39,858 nucleotides of DNA from contig CAAEVV010000033.1 of the NCBI GenBank assembly GCA_900759565.1, positions 1 to 39,858 of the forward strand. The letters are read 5' to 3'. Position numbers and translations under genes: made by a program. The number at the start of each line of letters is the position of its first letter. Positions within the stretch are counted from its first letter, which is position 1. Origin of the DNA: an uncultured Collinsella sp. (GTDB taxonomy: Bacteria > Actinomycetota > Coriobacteriia > Coriobacteriales > Coriobacteriaceae). The notes below the pieces were generated by a model. It did no database searches, had not been told where the DNA came from, and saw nothing but the letters and a program-made list of their open reading frames with translations. Positions 22,969 to 30,358 of this stretch are shown here, in pieces.

Positions 22969-23823
22969 TTACGCCTTAAGCGTGAGCACCGCACCGAAGG
23001 CGGTCGGGCCGCAGTGGCTCGAGATGACGCCGCCGACCTGAGTCCAGGTAATGTCCTTAAAGCCCAGGTCGTGCGCATAGACTTCCATGTCGTCGCGCAG
23101 CTCCTGGGAAAGGCCTACCGAATACGCCAGGCCAATGTGCGAGTAGTCGATCTCGCCCTTCGCAACCATGTGGTCAATAAAGGCGCGGGCGCACTTGAGC
23201 ATAGAGCCGCGGAACTTCTTGGTCGCCACGAACTTGCCGCCCGTCACCTCAATGCAGGGCTTAATCTTGAGCAGATGTGCGCCAAGGAATGCGACGTTGG
23301 ACAGACGACCGCCTGCCTTAAGGAAGGCTAGGTCGGTAGGAACAAAGCCCAGCAACACACGGTCCATGACGGAGTTCGTAAATGCAAAGATCTCGTCGAC
23401 GGTGGCATCGGGGTGAGCCTCGATGTATTTGGCAGTCTCGACGACAACGAGCGACTGGCCCACCGAGACAAAACGCGTGTCCATGGAGTAGACGTAGTCG
23501 CGACCCTTGGCGGCGATCTTCGATGATTGATGTGAGCAGGTCGTGGCCTCGGAATACGCGAGATGCAGAATAGTCGCATCGGGCTGCTCAGCGTGAATGC
23601 GGTCGTACACGTGAGCAAAATCCGCAGGCGCGCAGCCACTGGTCTTGGGCATCACGCCAAACTCGTTGCAGCGCGAATAAATCTCGAGCGGATCGATCGA
23701 ACCGTCCTCGACGGTCTCGTCACCAATCGTGACATGCATGGGCACGCGCACGATGCCGTAGCGCTCGCAAAGCTCCGGCGTCACATCCGACCCAGACTCA
23801 ACCACGATTACGTACTTGCCCAT
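22969..23823 (-). CDS. DegV family fatty-acid-binding protein
   Basis: 284 residues. DegV proteins bind a fatty acid, and the FakB members present it to the FakA kinase. The opening YVIVVESGSDVTPELC, the KTSGCAPADF segment where the acyl-carboxylate is bound, the ATILHLAYSEATTCSH region, and a C-terminal HCGPTAFG motif are typical. I place the start at 23823 because homologues begin here; several in-frame codons upstream lack both similarity and a ribosome site, and the site before 23823 is itself weak. No FakA is in the window. The ligand cannot be read from sequence. Confidence 0.88.
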   Translation of the reverse strand: MGKYVIVVESGSDVTPELCERYGIVRVPMHVTIGDETVEDGSIDPLEIYSRCNEFGVMPKTSGCAPADFAHVYDRIHAEQPDATILHLAYSEATTCSHQSSKIAAKGRDYVYSMDTRFVSVGQSLVVVETAKYIEAHPDATVDEIFAFTNSVMDRVLLGFVPTDLAFLKAGGRLSNVAFLGAHLLKIKPCIEVTGGKFVATKKFRGSMLKCARAFIDHMVAKGEIDYSHIGLAYSVGLSQELRDDMEVYAHDLGFKDITWTQVGGVISSHCGPTAFGAVLTLKA

Positions 23824-24099
23824 TATTATCACGACCCATCTCAACATTGGCTTTTCAATACATGGCACGCGCCGCCGCACTGTTGTACAACAGTGTCCAA
23901 GCACCAAAGAGACGCCGCCCCTTGCACACAACAAAGGACAGCGTCTCCCTGGAAAACTCCGTGCTTATCTAGGATTCCACACGGTTTATTAAGGAGGGTT
24001 ACTTATTCCGCAAACGGTCACTATATGCGGTAAGCGGTAGTTGGCCGCGACAACTGCGACACATTCCGTCCAGCAAATCCAATCGTGCTCCACGCACGG

Positions 24100-25548
24100 T
24101 TAATGCACGAGGCGGTAGAAATTCATCGATGCCGCACCCTCGGCGTGCAGCTCCATCGCCGGAACCGCCGGCGAATAGGTACGGCTCGTAAGTGCCGCCT
24201 CGCCGCCATTTGCAAAAATCTCGACCATCGTAGTGTCCGAAAGCACGCGTAGGTCGCGAAGCTCGCCGAGCTCAATCGACCTCTGGTCGCGCCCATAGCC
24301 TTCGTCACCCATATCGAGGGTAAGCATCCCGTCCGTATAACGCACAAAGACACCCTTGCGGATTTCGAGCTCGATCACCTGGGCGCCCTCACAGGAAACC
24401 ACAAGATCAAACAGGCGGCCCGGCTTCTCAACGGTTTCACCGCCTGTCGCGCGAACGCAGTCGCTGCGCATCCCCTCAATCTCGTGCGCCGGCTGCTGAC
24501 AGAGCTTACCATCGCGCATGTTCAGCTCTCTCGGCACCGTCAACGCGCACTGCCACCCGCGTGCCACCGTCGGGCTTTCTGCCGTCGCATCGGGGCATCC
24601 CGACCATCCGATCATCAAACGCCGACCCGCAGCATCCTCAAAGGACTGCGGTGCGTAGAAATCAAAGCCGGCATCGACCATCGGGGGCATGCCCTGCCCG
24701 GTGATCTTAAAACTCGGCGCCTCCCAATCGGCCTCGATGGGAAACCACACGCACTGGTGCGGATTGCGGTAACGCCAACCATCGGCGGACACACCCTGCG
24801 GACAGCAAACGAGAATAAGCTCACCATCGAGCTCAAACAGATCGGGGCACTCCCACATAAAGCCAAACTTCTCGCCCAACTCAATGCGCGTCGCATAGCT
24901 CCAGTCCTCTAGATCGCTCGAGGTATAGACAAGCACGCAGCCGCGGTCGTCTTTCGTACGAGCGCCCAGAACCATGTAGTAGATACCATCGTGTTCAAGG
25001 ATCTTGGGGTCGCGTACGTGCGTACCGATATCGTCGGGGTAATCGACCGGCCCAACAGCCACACGCTTCTTGCCCAATTCGTCGGGATTCTCGGCAACCA
25101 TATGAATTTGGTTTTGCTCACGGCCCGTCAACACGTAGTCGTAATCATCGCGGTCAAAATGCTTGACGTTGCCGGTATAGAAGTAGTGAATCTTGCCGTC
25201 GTGTACAAAGGCAGAACCAGAATACGCTCCGCTCGCATCCAAATTAGAATCGGGGAACAGCACAGGGCCGCGATTCTCGTACGTCACAAAATCCTTTGTC
25301 GTCAGATGATTCCAAAGCACTGGACCGCCATGCGCAGCATCGAATGGATCGTATTGGTGATAGATGTGATACGTATCACCGATCTGCACCAAACCGTTGG
25401 GGTCGTTGAGCCAGCCAAGCTCAGGCTCCACATGGAACAGGAGCCTATCGGGGTCGGACGCGATGCGACCTGCCGTCTCATCCTGTCCGGCACGCCACTG
25501 CTCATAGTCCGTGCGCGTCACCTTATTTTTTTGATTAAACATCGCCAT
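24100..25548 (-). CDS. Glycoside hydrolase family 32 (sucrose-6-phosphate hydrolase/fructosidase)
   Basis: 482 residues, no signal peptide, so cytosolic. The five-bladed propeller carries the clan J triad: nucleophile Asp49 in WLNDPNG, transition-state stabiliser Asp180 in HVRDPK, and acid/base Glu233 in MWECPD. A C-terminal beta-sandwich follows from about residue 350. With the PTS EIIBC immediately upstream, the likely substrate is sucrose 6-phosphate or a similar phosphorylated fructoside. ATG at 25548 has only a weak ribosome site, and an in-frame ATG two codons later is possible. It is the last gene of the locus. Confidence 0.93.
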   Translation of the reverse strand: MAMFNQKNKVTRTDYEQWRAGQDETAGRIASDPDRLLFHVEPELGWLNDPNGLVQIGDTYHIYHQYDPFDAAHGGPVLWNHLTTKDFVTYENRGPVLFPDSNLDASGAYSGSAFVHDGKIHYFYTGNVKHFDRDDYDYVLTGREQNQIHMVAENPDELGKKRVAVGPVDYPDDIGTHVRDPKILEHDGIYYMVLGARTKDDRGCVLVYTSSDLEDWSYATRIELGEKFGFMWECPDLFELDGELILVCCPQGVSADGWRYRNPHQCVWFPIEADWEAPSFKITGQGMPPMVDAGFDFYAPQSFEDAAGRRLMIGWSGCPDATAESPTVARGWQCALTVPRELNMRDGKLCQQPAHEIEGMRSDCVRATGGETVEKPGRLFDLVVSCEGAQVIELEIRKGVFVRYTDGMLTLDMGDEGYGRDQRSIELGELRDLRVLSDTTMVEIFANGGEAALTSRTYSPAVPAMELHAEGAASMNFYRLVH

Positions 25549-25566
25549 TGGCTTTCTCGTCTATAG

Positions 25567-25604
25567 GGAAGGACGCTCGACTCACACGAGTCGAGCGTCC
25601 TTCC
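25567..25604 (-). repeat. Strong intercistronic hairpin
   Basis: A perfect 17-bp stem (arm begins GGAAGGACGCTCGACTC) with loop ACAC lies between the PTS stop and the GH32 start, 18 bases before the latter. There is no T tract. It could stabilise the upstream message or set the ratio of transporter to hydrolase. Confidence 0.75.
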
Positions 25605-25643
25605 TCAAATGGACTTATGCTCAGATTACGCTGAACGGCTCAA

Positions 25644-27095
25644 CTAGAAGCTAACGTCGAAGCCAGCGCCAGCGCCCTCTTCATCGGTGGTCGGCACGCC
25701 CTTTGCCTTGTTGTAGGCAAAGATCAAGACGATCGGCACGATGAAGGCGATGAGATTGCCGGCCACATACCACACGAGCGTCTCGGGCGTAACGATGAGC
25801 AGGCCAAGCACACCGGTCAGACCCTGACCGATAGCGCGCACCTCAAAGAGCTTCACGAAGGCACCGCCGCAGCCTGCACCGATGCAAGCGCAGACGAACG
25901 GGATGATCGAGTAGCGCATGTTTGCAGCAAAGATTGCGGGCTCGGAGATACCGACCAGCGTCGGGATAAAGGACGACATGCAGATGTTGCGCTCTTTGGA
26001 GTGCTTCTTGTGAATGAGATACATGCCGATGGCGCCGCCGCCCTGGGCGATGATGGAAACCGACCAGATAGCCTGGATGTAGTTGAAGCCGGTCGTGGCA
26101 ACGAGGTTGGCCTCAATACCCTGGATGAACTGATGCGTACCGGTAACGACGAGCGGCTGCAGGAACGCGGCGAAGACAAAGGCGCCAAAGACGCCCATCC
26201 TGTTGTACAGGACATCGATTACGCCAGCGAGGACGTCGCCGATCAGGTTGCCGAGCGGGCCGAACACGGTGAACAGGGCAACGTTAGCAAGAATCAGGGT
26301 AACGGTCGGGACAAAGACAAACGAGACGACCTCGGGGATGTACTTCTGGGCAATCTTCTCGACCTTGGCCATAAACCAGGCAGTCAGGATTGCAGGGAAC
26401 ACGCCGCCCTGGAAAGCAACCATGGGGATGGAGAGCGGACCAAAGTTCCAGTACTCAGCACCCGACGGATCCATAACGAACGTGTTGCGGTTCATAAGGC
26501 TCGGGTGAACCATGACGATACCGACGAGGATACCCAGGATCGGGTTGCCGCCAAAACGCTTGACCGCGCTATACATAACCAGGACAGGCAGGTAGTCAAA
26601 GGTGGTGGCAATAATGGCAAAGAAGCTTGCGAGGTTCTTGAGGAACTCGCTGTGGTCGGCGAGGCTGCCCTCCATGCCAAAGAGGCCGTTGGCAACGATC
26701 AACGACTTAAGGCCGATGATGATAGCGGCACCGACGAAGGCGGGAATGATGGGGATAAAGATGTCCGAGAACACCTTGAGGACAGAGAAGAACTTGCCTT
26801 TCTTGTCCGCCTCGGCGCCCTTGACCTCGGAAGCGCTGATCTCCTTAACGCCCGTCAGAGCCATAAACTCATCGTAGACCTTGTTGACGGTACCGGTACC
26901 GAAGATGATCATGAGCTGGCCGCTGTTGTACAGCACGCCCTTGACGCCATCGATGTTTTCGAGCTCGGCCTTGTTGTACTTGCTCGTATCCTTGAGCACC
27001 AGACGCAGACGCGTAACGCAATGCGTGGCACCCTCGATGTTCTCCAGACCGCCGACGTTATCGACGACTTGCTGAGACACTACTTTGTAGTCCAT
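25644..27095 (-). CDS. PTS sugar transporter EIIBC, sucrose/beta-glucoside type
   Basis: 483 residues. The EIIB domain comes first, with phosphorylated Cys26 in ATHCVTRLRL. From about residue 100 onward come ten or so membrane segments of the EIIC domain, with the loop motif GTHQFIQGIEANLVATTGFNY. The GITEP-like substrate motif appears as GISEPAIFA. There is no EIIA domain, so a separate EIIA(Glc)-type protein elsewhere must supply phosphate. The start at 27095 has GGAG upstream. The flanking GH32 genes point to sucrose or short fructosides; this is inference from context. Confidence 0.92.
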   Translation of the reverse strand: MDYKVVSQQVVDNVGGLENIEGATHCVTRLRLVLKDTSKYNKAELENIDGVKGVLYNSGQLMIIFGTGTVNKVYDEFMALTGVKEISASEVKGAEADKKGKFFSVLKVFSDIFIPIIPAFVGAAIIIGLKSLIVANGLFGMEGSLADHSEFLKNLASFFAIIATTFDYLPVLVMYSAVKRFGGNPILGILVGIVMVHPSLMNRNTFVMDPSGAEYWNFGPLSIPMVAFQGGVFPAILTAWFMAKVEKIAQKYIPEVVSFVFVPTVTLILANVALFTVFGPLGNLIGDVLAGVIDVLYNRMGVFGAFVFAAFLQPLVVTGTHQFIQGIEANLVATTGFNYIQAIWSVSIIAQGGGAIGMYLIHKKHSKERNICMSSFIPTLVGISEPAIFAANMRYSIIPFVCACIGAGCGGAFVKLFEVRAIGQGLTGVLGLLIVTPETLVWYVAGNLIAFIVPIVLIFAYNKAKGVPTTDEEGAGAGFDVSF

Positions 27096-27140
27096 GTTCC
27101 TCTCCATTCCCTTACGAAATCATAGGACGTTTTGCCACCA

Positions 27141-28523
27141 TTACAGAGACGCAATCGTTGCGTTTGCGCACTTGAGCGTACCGTCGGTGACCGTCAGCGC
27201 TACACCCTGGCCCTGCTTATTGCAGAAGCGAGCGTTGAGCGCAACATCATCGACAAAGATGGTCGCGATATCGTCGTCAACGACCAGGCGCACATGGTGA
27301 GTGCCCTCGCCCTTAAAGAACAACGGACGCTCGAGGCCCATGTTGTTGACCTGGAACCATGGATACTGGGGGGCAGCCGTAAACTCGAGCTTGCCCTCAC
27401 GCAGGTTGGCGCGGAACTCATAGGCAAGACCAGACTCGGCGTCCTCGGCAAGCTTCACCGAGAAGCCTGCAGCGTCACCGGCGAGCTCGATGTCAGCGTC
27501 GAGCATATAGGTGGAACCGGCATCCGCGGCGAGCATCTGCTCGACCTTGCCCGACTCGCAGGAAAGCTCAAAGGCCTCGACTGCTTTGGCCTCGCCAAAG
27601 GCGCCAAGCATACTGTCGGGAAGCTTGGTGCCGAGCGTTCCGTCAGCACGCTGAACGATCTCGAGGGGCATAAAGGTGCCGCCCCACAGGTAAGAGCTGG
27701 GGTCGCCGCCCTCGTCACGCGTAGGAACCCAACCAAAGAGAACGCGGCGCTCGCCATCAAATGCGGTACGCGCGGCATAGTACGCGCGGCCATCGAATGA
27801 ATCGTCAGCAGGAGTGATCCAAGGACCGTTGATGGAGCGAGACATGCGGTAACGGGTCTTGTTGCCATCACTGTACTCGGAGAACACCAGATACCACCAG
27901 TCGCCCATCTTAAAGAGATCAGGCATCTCGAACATGGTGTAAAGGCCCGGATTCCACCAGTCGCCCTGGAACTCCCAGGTATCCAGGTCCTTGGAGGTGA
28001 ACTTGACCAGACGCCCGGTCATCAGACGCTTGTCCTCGCCCACGCGCGTGCCGAGGATGAGCATGTACTCTTCGTTCTCCTCATCCCAAAGCACAAAGGG
28101 ATCGCGCCAGTTGCGGTCATCGTAACCTTCCTGGGGCGGAAGCAGCGTCTCGGCGATGTTCTTCTCCCACTTGACGGCGTCGTCACTCGTTGCGTGAAGA
28201 AGAACCTGCTTCATCAAGCGTGCGCGGACCTTATCGCGATTGCAACCAGTGTAGAGCGCATGGTACTTGTCGCCCACCTTAAACACCGTGCCGGCATAAA
28301 CATACTGGTCGACTTCCTCGTCGCCGCCACGCTCAAGGCTCTCGCCAAAGTCCTTGTAGTTGACGAAATCCTTGGTCGTCGCGAGTGCCCAACCAAACGG
28401 CTCTCCGAAAGGACCGGGGTTTCGCGTGTCACGCTGGTGATAGAGATAGAACGTGCCGTCCTCGCCGTACGGCATGATGTCGCCTACCCAAATTCCCTCA
28501 GGCTGGTAATACACCTTGTGCAT
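27141..28523 (-). CDS. Atypical GH32-like (clan J) fructosidase
   Basis: 460 residues, no signal peptide. The propeller is recognisable by FYLYHQRD, the NWRDPFVLW block (Asp141) and the MFEMPDLF block with Glu199 as probable acid/base. The nucleophile motif differs from the family standard: in place of W-x-N-D-P-N-G the protein has WVGDIMPY with Asp15 very near the N-terminus. The C-terminal half is a beta-sandwich ending with a segment like those of GH32. It is first after the LacI gene, with operators in the gap. The start at 28523 has AAAGGAAG upstream. Substrate may differ from that of the second GH32. Confidence 0.82.
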   Translation of the reverse strand: MHKVYYQPEGIWVGDIMPYGEDGTFYLYHQRDTRNPGPFGEPFGWALATTKDFVNYKDFGESLERGGDEEVDQYVYAGTVFKVGDKYHALYTGCNRDKVRARLMKQVLLHATSDDAVKWEKNIAETLLPPQEGYDDRNWRDPFVLWDEENEEYMLILGTRVGEDKRLMTGRLVKFTSKDLDTWEFQGDWWNPGLYTMFEMPDLFKMGDWWYLVFSEYSDGNKTRYRMSRSINGPWITPADDSFDGRAYYAARTAFDGERRVLFGWVPTRDEGGDPSSYLWGGTFMPLEIVQRADGTLGTKLPDSMLGAFGEAKAVEAFELSCESGKVEQMLAADAGSTYMLDADIELAGDAAGFSVKLAEDAESGLAYEFRANLREGKLEFTAAPQYPWFQVNNMGLERPLFFKGEGTHHVRLVVDDDIATIFVDDVALNARFCNKQGQGVALTVTDGTLKCANATIASL

Positions 28524-28572
28524 CCGAGACTTCCTTTCCCACAAGATACTAACTCGGTACAACTGCAAGATA

Positions 28573-28603
28573 TGTCAATCGTTTTCATATGTCAAACGTT
28601 TTC
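28573..28603 (-). promoter_or_regulatory. Tandem LacI-type operators upstream of the GH32-like gene
   Basis: Two copies of TGTCAWNCGTTTNC lie at 28573-28586 and 28590-28603, each set in TATG...CATA-like flanks. The core CGTTT half is typical of LacI-family sites. The copies start 17 bases apart, about one and a half helical turns. They lie just before the GH32-like gene and 105 bases from the LacI gene. Confidence 0.7.
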
Positions 28604-28637
28604 ACACTAATACGTCTTTTCGCAGTTCCAGTCGTCG

Positions 28638-28651
28638 GCAAACGGTTGACA
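28638..28651 (+). promoter_or_regulatory. Third LacI-type operator, reverse orientation
   Basis: GCAAACGGTTGACA is the reverse complement of the same TGTCAWNCGTTTNC motif. A degenerate half (GGCGAACGGTCA) follows at about 28658. Confidence 0.6.
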
Positions 28652-28707
28652 TATGCCGGCGAACGGTCATCAGAGGCGTTTGAGGAATTCTTTTGGCACG
28701 GGATGAA

Positions 28708-29718
28708 CTACGCGGTTTTGCCCTCAATGAGTTCAACGGGGAGCTTGGTATTCGATTCGGGCTTTTCACCGTTAACAAGAGCGATGATGGATTGCGCCGC
28801 GAGCTCTCCGATGCGATCGATATCTTGACGAACGGTTGTTAAGTCAGGCATAAACGTCATAGTGCGGAGGGCGCCATCCGCGCCCACGACCTTAATATCG
28901 TCCGGCGCGCTCAAGCCGCGCCGCTTCATCACGTTGAGGCAGATGGCCGCCATCGTGTCGTCTCCCGCAAAGATGCCGTCGATATCGGGGTTCTCATCGA
29001 GGATCTTCGCAACGACCGCACTCTTTTCGTCGTCGGACTTAACGAACTCGACCTCACGGACAAGCGCGGGCAAACCGGCCTGCTCCACAACATCGTGGTA
29101 GGCATCGGTACGCTTATTGGCAGGCATACGCATGCGGCTATTGTTGCGCAGGCACAAGATGCGCGAACACCCGTCATCGATCAGGCGACGCGTGGCAAGT
29201 TCGCCGATGCCATAGCTGTCGCTCGCAATCTGAACAGAGGTCTCGCCAAGGTCGCAGTCGATACCAACCAGACTCAAGCCCATCTCGGCATACGCCTCGG
29301 CACCGATATTAAGCGAGTTGACGATGACGCCATCAACCATATTGCGCCGAAGCATATCGATATAAGAACGCTCAAGATCAGGTCGATTGGCGCTATTGCA
29401 CAGCAACATCTTAAAACCGTTTTCGGCCAGGGTACGCTCAACGGCTTGGACCGCTTGAGCATGAAACGGGCTGCTGACATAGGGGACGATCATACCTATT
29501 AGATTCAGGCGACCGTTGAGCATGGCACGGGCGATATCGTTGGGCGTATAGTTGATGCGCTTCATCGCGGCATGGACCTTATCGCGGGTCTCTTGGCTAA
29601 TATAGCCTCGATTATTAAGCACGCGAGATACCGTAGTGGGCGAAACCCCCGCCACCGCTGCAACTTCCTTGATACCAGGCTTAACCGTATCCTTAGAACG
29701 AGCACCCTCGCGAGCCAT
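28708..29718 (-). CDS. LacI family transcriptional regulator of the sugar locus
   Basis: 336 residues. The N-terminal HTH (IKEVAAVAGVSPTTVSRVLN, about 16-35) and hinge helix (YTPNDIARAM) are those of LacI/GalR proteins, followed by a periplasmic-binding-protein-like effector domain (LIGMIVPYVSSPFHAQ, GIFAGDDTMA, GALRTMTFMPDLTTVRQD). It is the first gene of the minus-strand locus, 184 bases ahead of the GH32-like gene. Matching operator motifs in that gap and in front of its own start imply repression of the locus and itself. The effector is probably a sugar or sugar phosphate of the sucrose/fructan route (inference). Confidence 0.95.
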   Translation of the reverse strand: MAREGARSKDTVKPGIKEVAAVAGVSPTTVSRVLNNRGYISQETRDKVHAAMKRINYTPNDIARAMLNGRLNLIGMIVPYVSSPFHAQAVQAVERTLAENGFKMLLCNSANRPDLERSYIDMLRRNMVDGVIVNSLNIGAEAYAEMGLSLVGIDCDLGETSVQIASDSYGIGELATRRLIDDGCSRILCLRNNSRMRMPANKRTDAYHDVVEQAGLPALVREVEFVKSDDEKSAVVAKILDENPDIDGIFAGDDTMAAICLNVMKRRGLSAPDDIKVVGADGALRTMTFMPDLTTVRQDIDRIGELAAQSIIALVNGEKPESNTKLPVELIEGKTA

Positions 29719-29738
29719 AGCACCCTACCCCATCAATA

Positions 29739-29752
29739 TGTCATTCGTTTAC
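29739..29752 (+). promoter_or_regulatory. LacI-type operator before the LacI gene
   Basis: TGTCATTCGTTTAC within TATGT...ACATA lies 21 bases upstream of the LacI start codon. It matches the three sites before the GH32-like gene, consistent with autoregulation. The flanks make it nearly palindromic. Confidence 0.65.
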
Positions 29753-29842
29753 ATACGAACAAAGCATACCCCAACAACAGCGGGAAACCGGTAACAGTAC
29801 AAGTAAGTAAACGACTCATCCAAATAATTAGGAGAGTTCCGC

Positions 29843-30025
29843 CTAAAGGGTGACTCCAAAGGACCCCACATGGCCGGTTTTGGGTTATTTCCCAAAACAT
29901 CCCGCAGGACGCAAAGAGGCTCCGCCGCGCAACGCGCGCAGCGGAGCCTCTTTGCATGTCCGAGGACGTTTTGGGAAATAACCCAAAACCGGCCCCAGTA
30001 ATCCTACAGGAGTTGAACCCTTTAG
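29843..30025 (-). repeat. Nested double-hairpin 3'-end element, copy C (after the glycyl-radical subunit)
   Basis: The outermost arms pair 29843-29851 with 30017-30025 (9 bp, containing the stop codon at 30022-30024) and continue as ACTCC/GGAGT. The outer stem is 29872-29898 with 29968-29994 (27 bp, perfect) and the inner stem 29911-29925 with 29941-29955 (15 bp, perfect). In gene sense the junctions read GTCCTCGGACAT and GTCCTGCGGGAT, with GGAC/GTCC able to pair. No T tract follows. Confidence 0.9.
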
Positions 30026-30273
30026 AACTTGTCGTGGAAGGTACGCGCAATGACCTCGTCCTGCTGCTCCTTGGTGAGCGTGTGGAAGTTCACGGCATAG
30101 CCGGAAACGCGGATGGTCAGCTGCGGGTACTTCTCGGGGTGAGCCTGAGCGTCGAGCAGCGTCTCACGGTTGAAGACGTTGATGTTCAGGTGGTGGCCAC
30201 CCTTCTCGGCGTAAGCGTCGAGCATGTGAACCAGGTTATCGGCCTGGGTCTCGGAAACTTCAGAAACCTTCAT
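30022..30273 (-). CDS. grcA: Stand-alone glycyl-radical domain subunit of pyruvate formate-lyase
   Basis: 83 residues. It matches only the last part of PFL: the HHLNINVFNRETLLDA segment, then PQLTIRVSGYAVNF with radical Gly58, and the end TKEQQDEVIARTF. GrcA/YfiD of Escherichia coli is a longer spare part (127 residues) made in addition to an intact PFL. Here the upstream PFL lacks this domain, so this small protein should be an obligate subunit, activated by PflA and inserted in the core barrel. The start at 30273 has AAGGAG. It is 85 bases downstream of the PFL core gene, with two hairpins between. Confidence 0.93.
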   Translation of the reverse strand: MKVSEVSETQADNLVHMLDAYAEKGGHHLNINVFNRETLLDAQAHPEKYPQLTIRVSGYAVNFHTLTKEQQDEVIARTFHDKF

Positions 30274-30296
30274 AATGTGTCTCCTTCGATTAATAG

Positions 30297-30316
30297 GCGC
30301 CGGCCGAAACCGGCGC
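30297..30316 (-). terminator. GC-rich hairpin before the glycyl-radical subunit
   Basis: GCGCCGG and CCGGCGC pair around a six-base loop 23 bases before the start codon, just upstream of the ribosome site. In gene sense it is followed by CTATTAATC, a poor U tract. It may be a partial terminator or a processing barrier. Confidence 0.5.
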
Positions 30317-30332
30317 ACTAATCAGTAATCGT

Positions 30333-30357
30333 TATTGTTAGTATAGCACTAACAATA
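30333..30357 (-). promoter_or_regulatory. Perfect palindrome TATTGTTAGT-N5-ACTAACAATA behind the PFL core
   Basis: A perfect 10-bp inverted repeat begins one base after the PFL core stop codon. It is much more A/T-rich than the other hairpins here. As RNA it caps the PFL core message; as DNA it has the symmetry of a repressor operator and might control the small subunit separately. I cannot tell which. Confidence 0.6.
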
Positions 30358-30358
30358 G

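Noticed and set aside
28573..28603. Catabolite (cre/CcpA) sites
   Set aside because: The sequences miss the 14-base cre spacing by one position and are repeated beside a local LacI gene, so a dedicated LacI operator explains them better.
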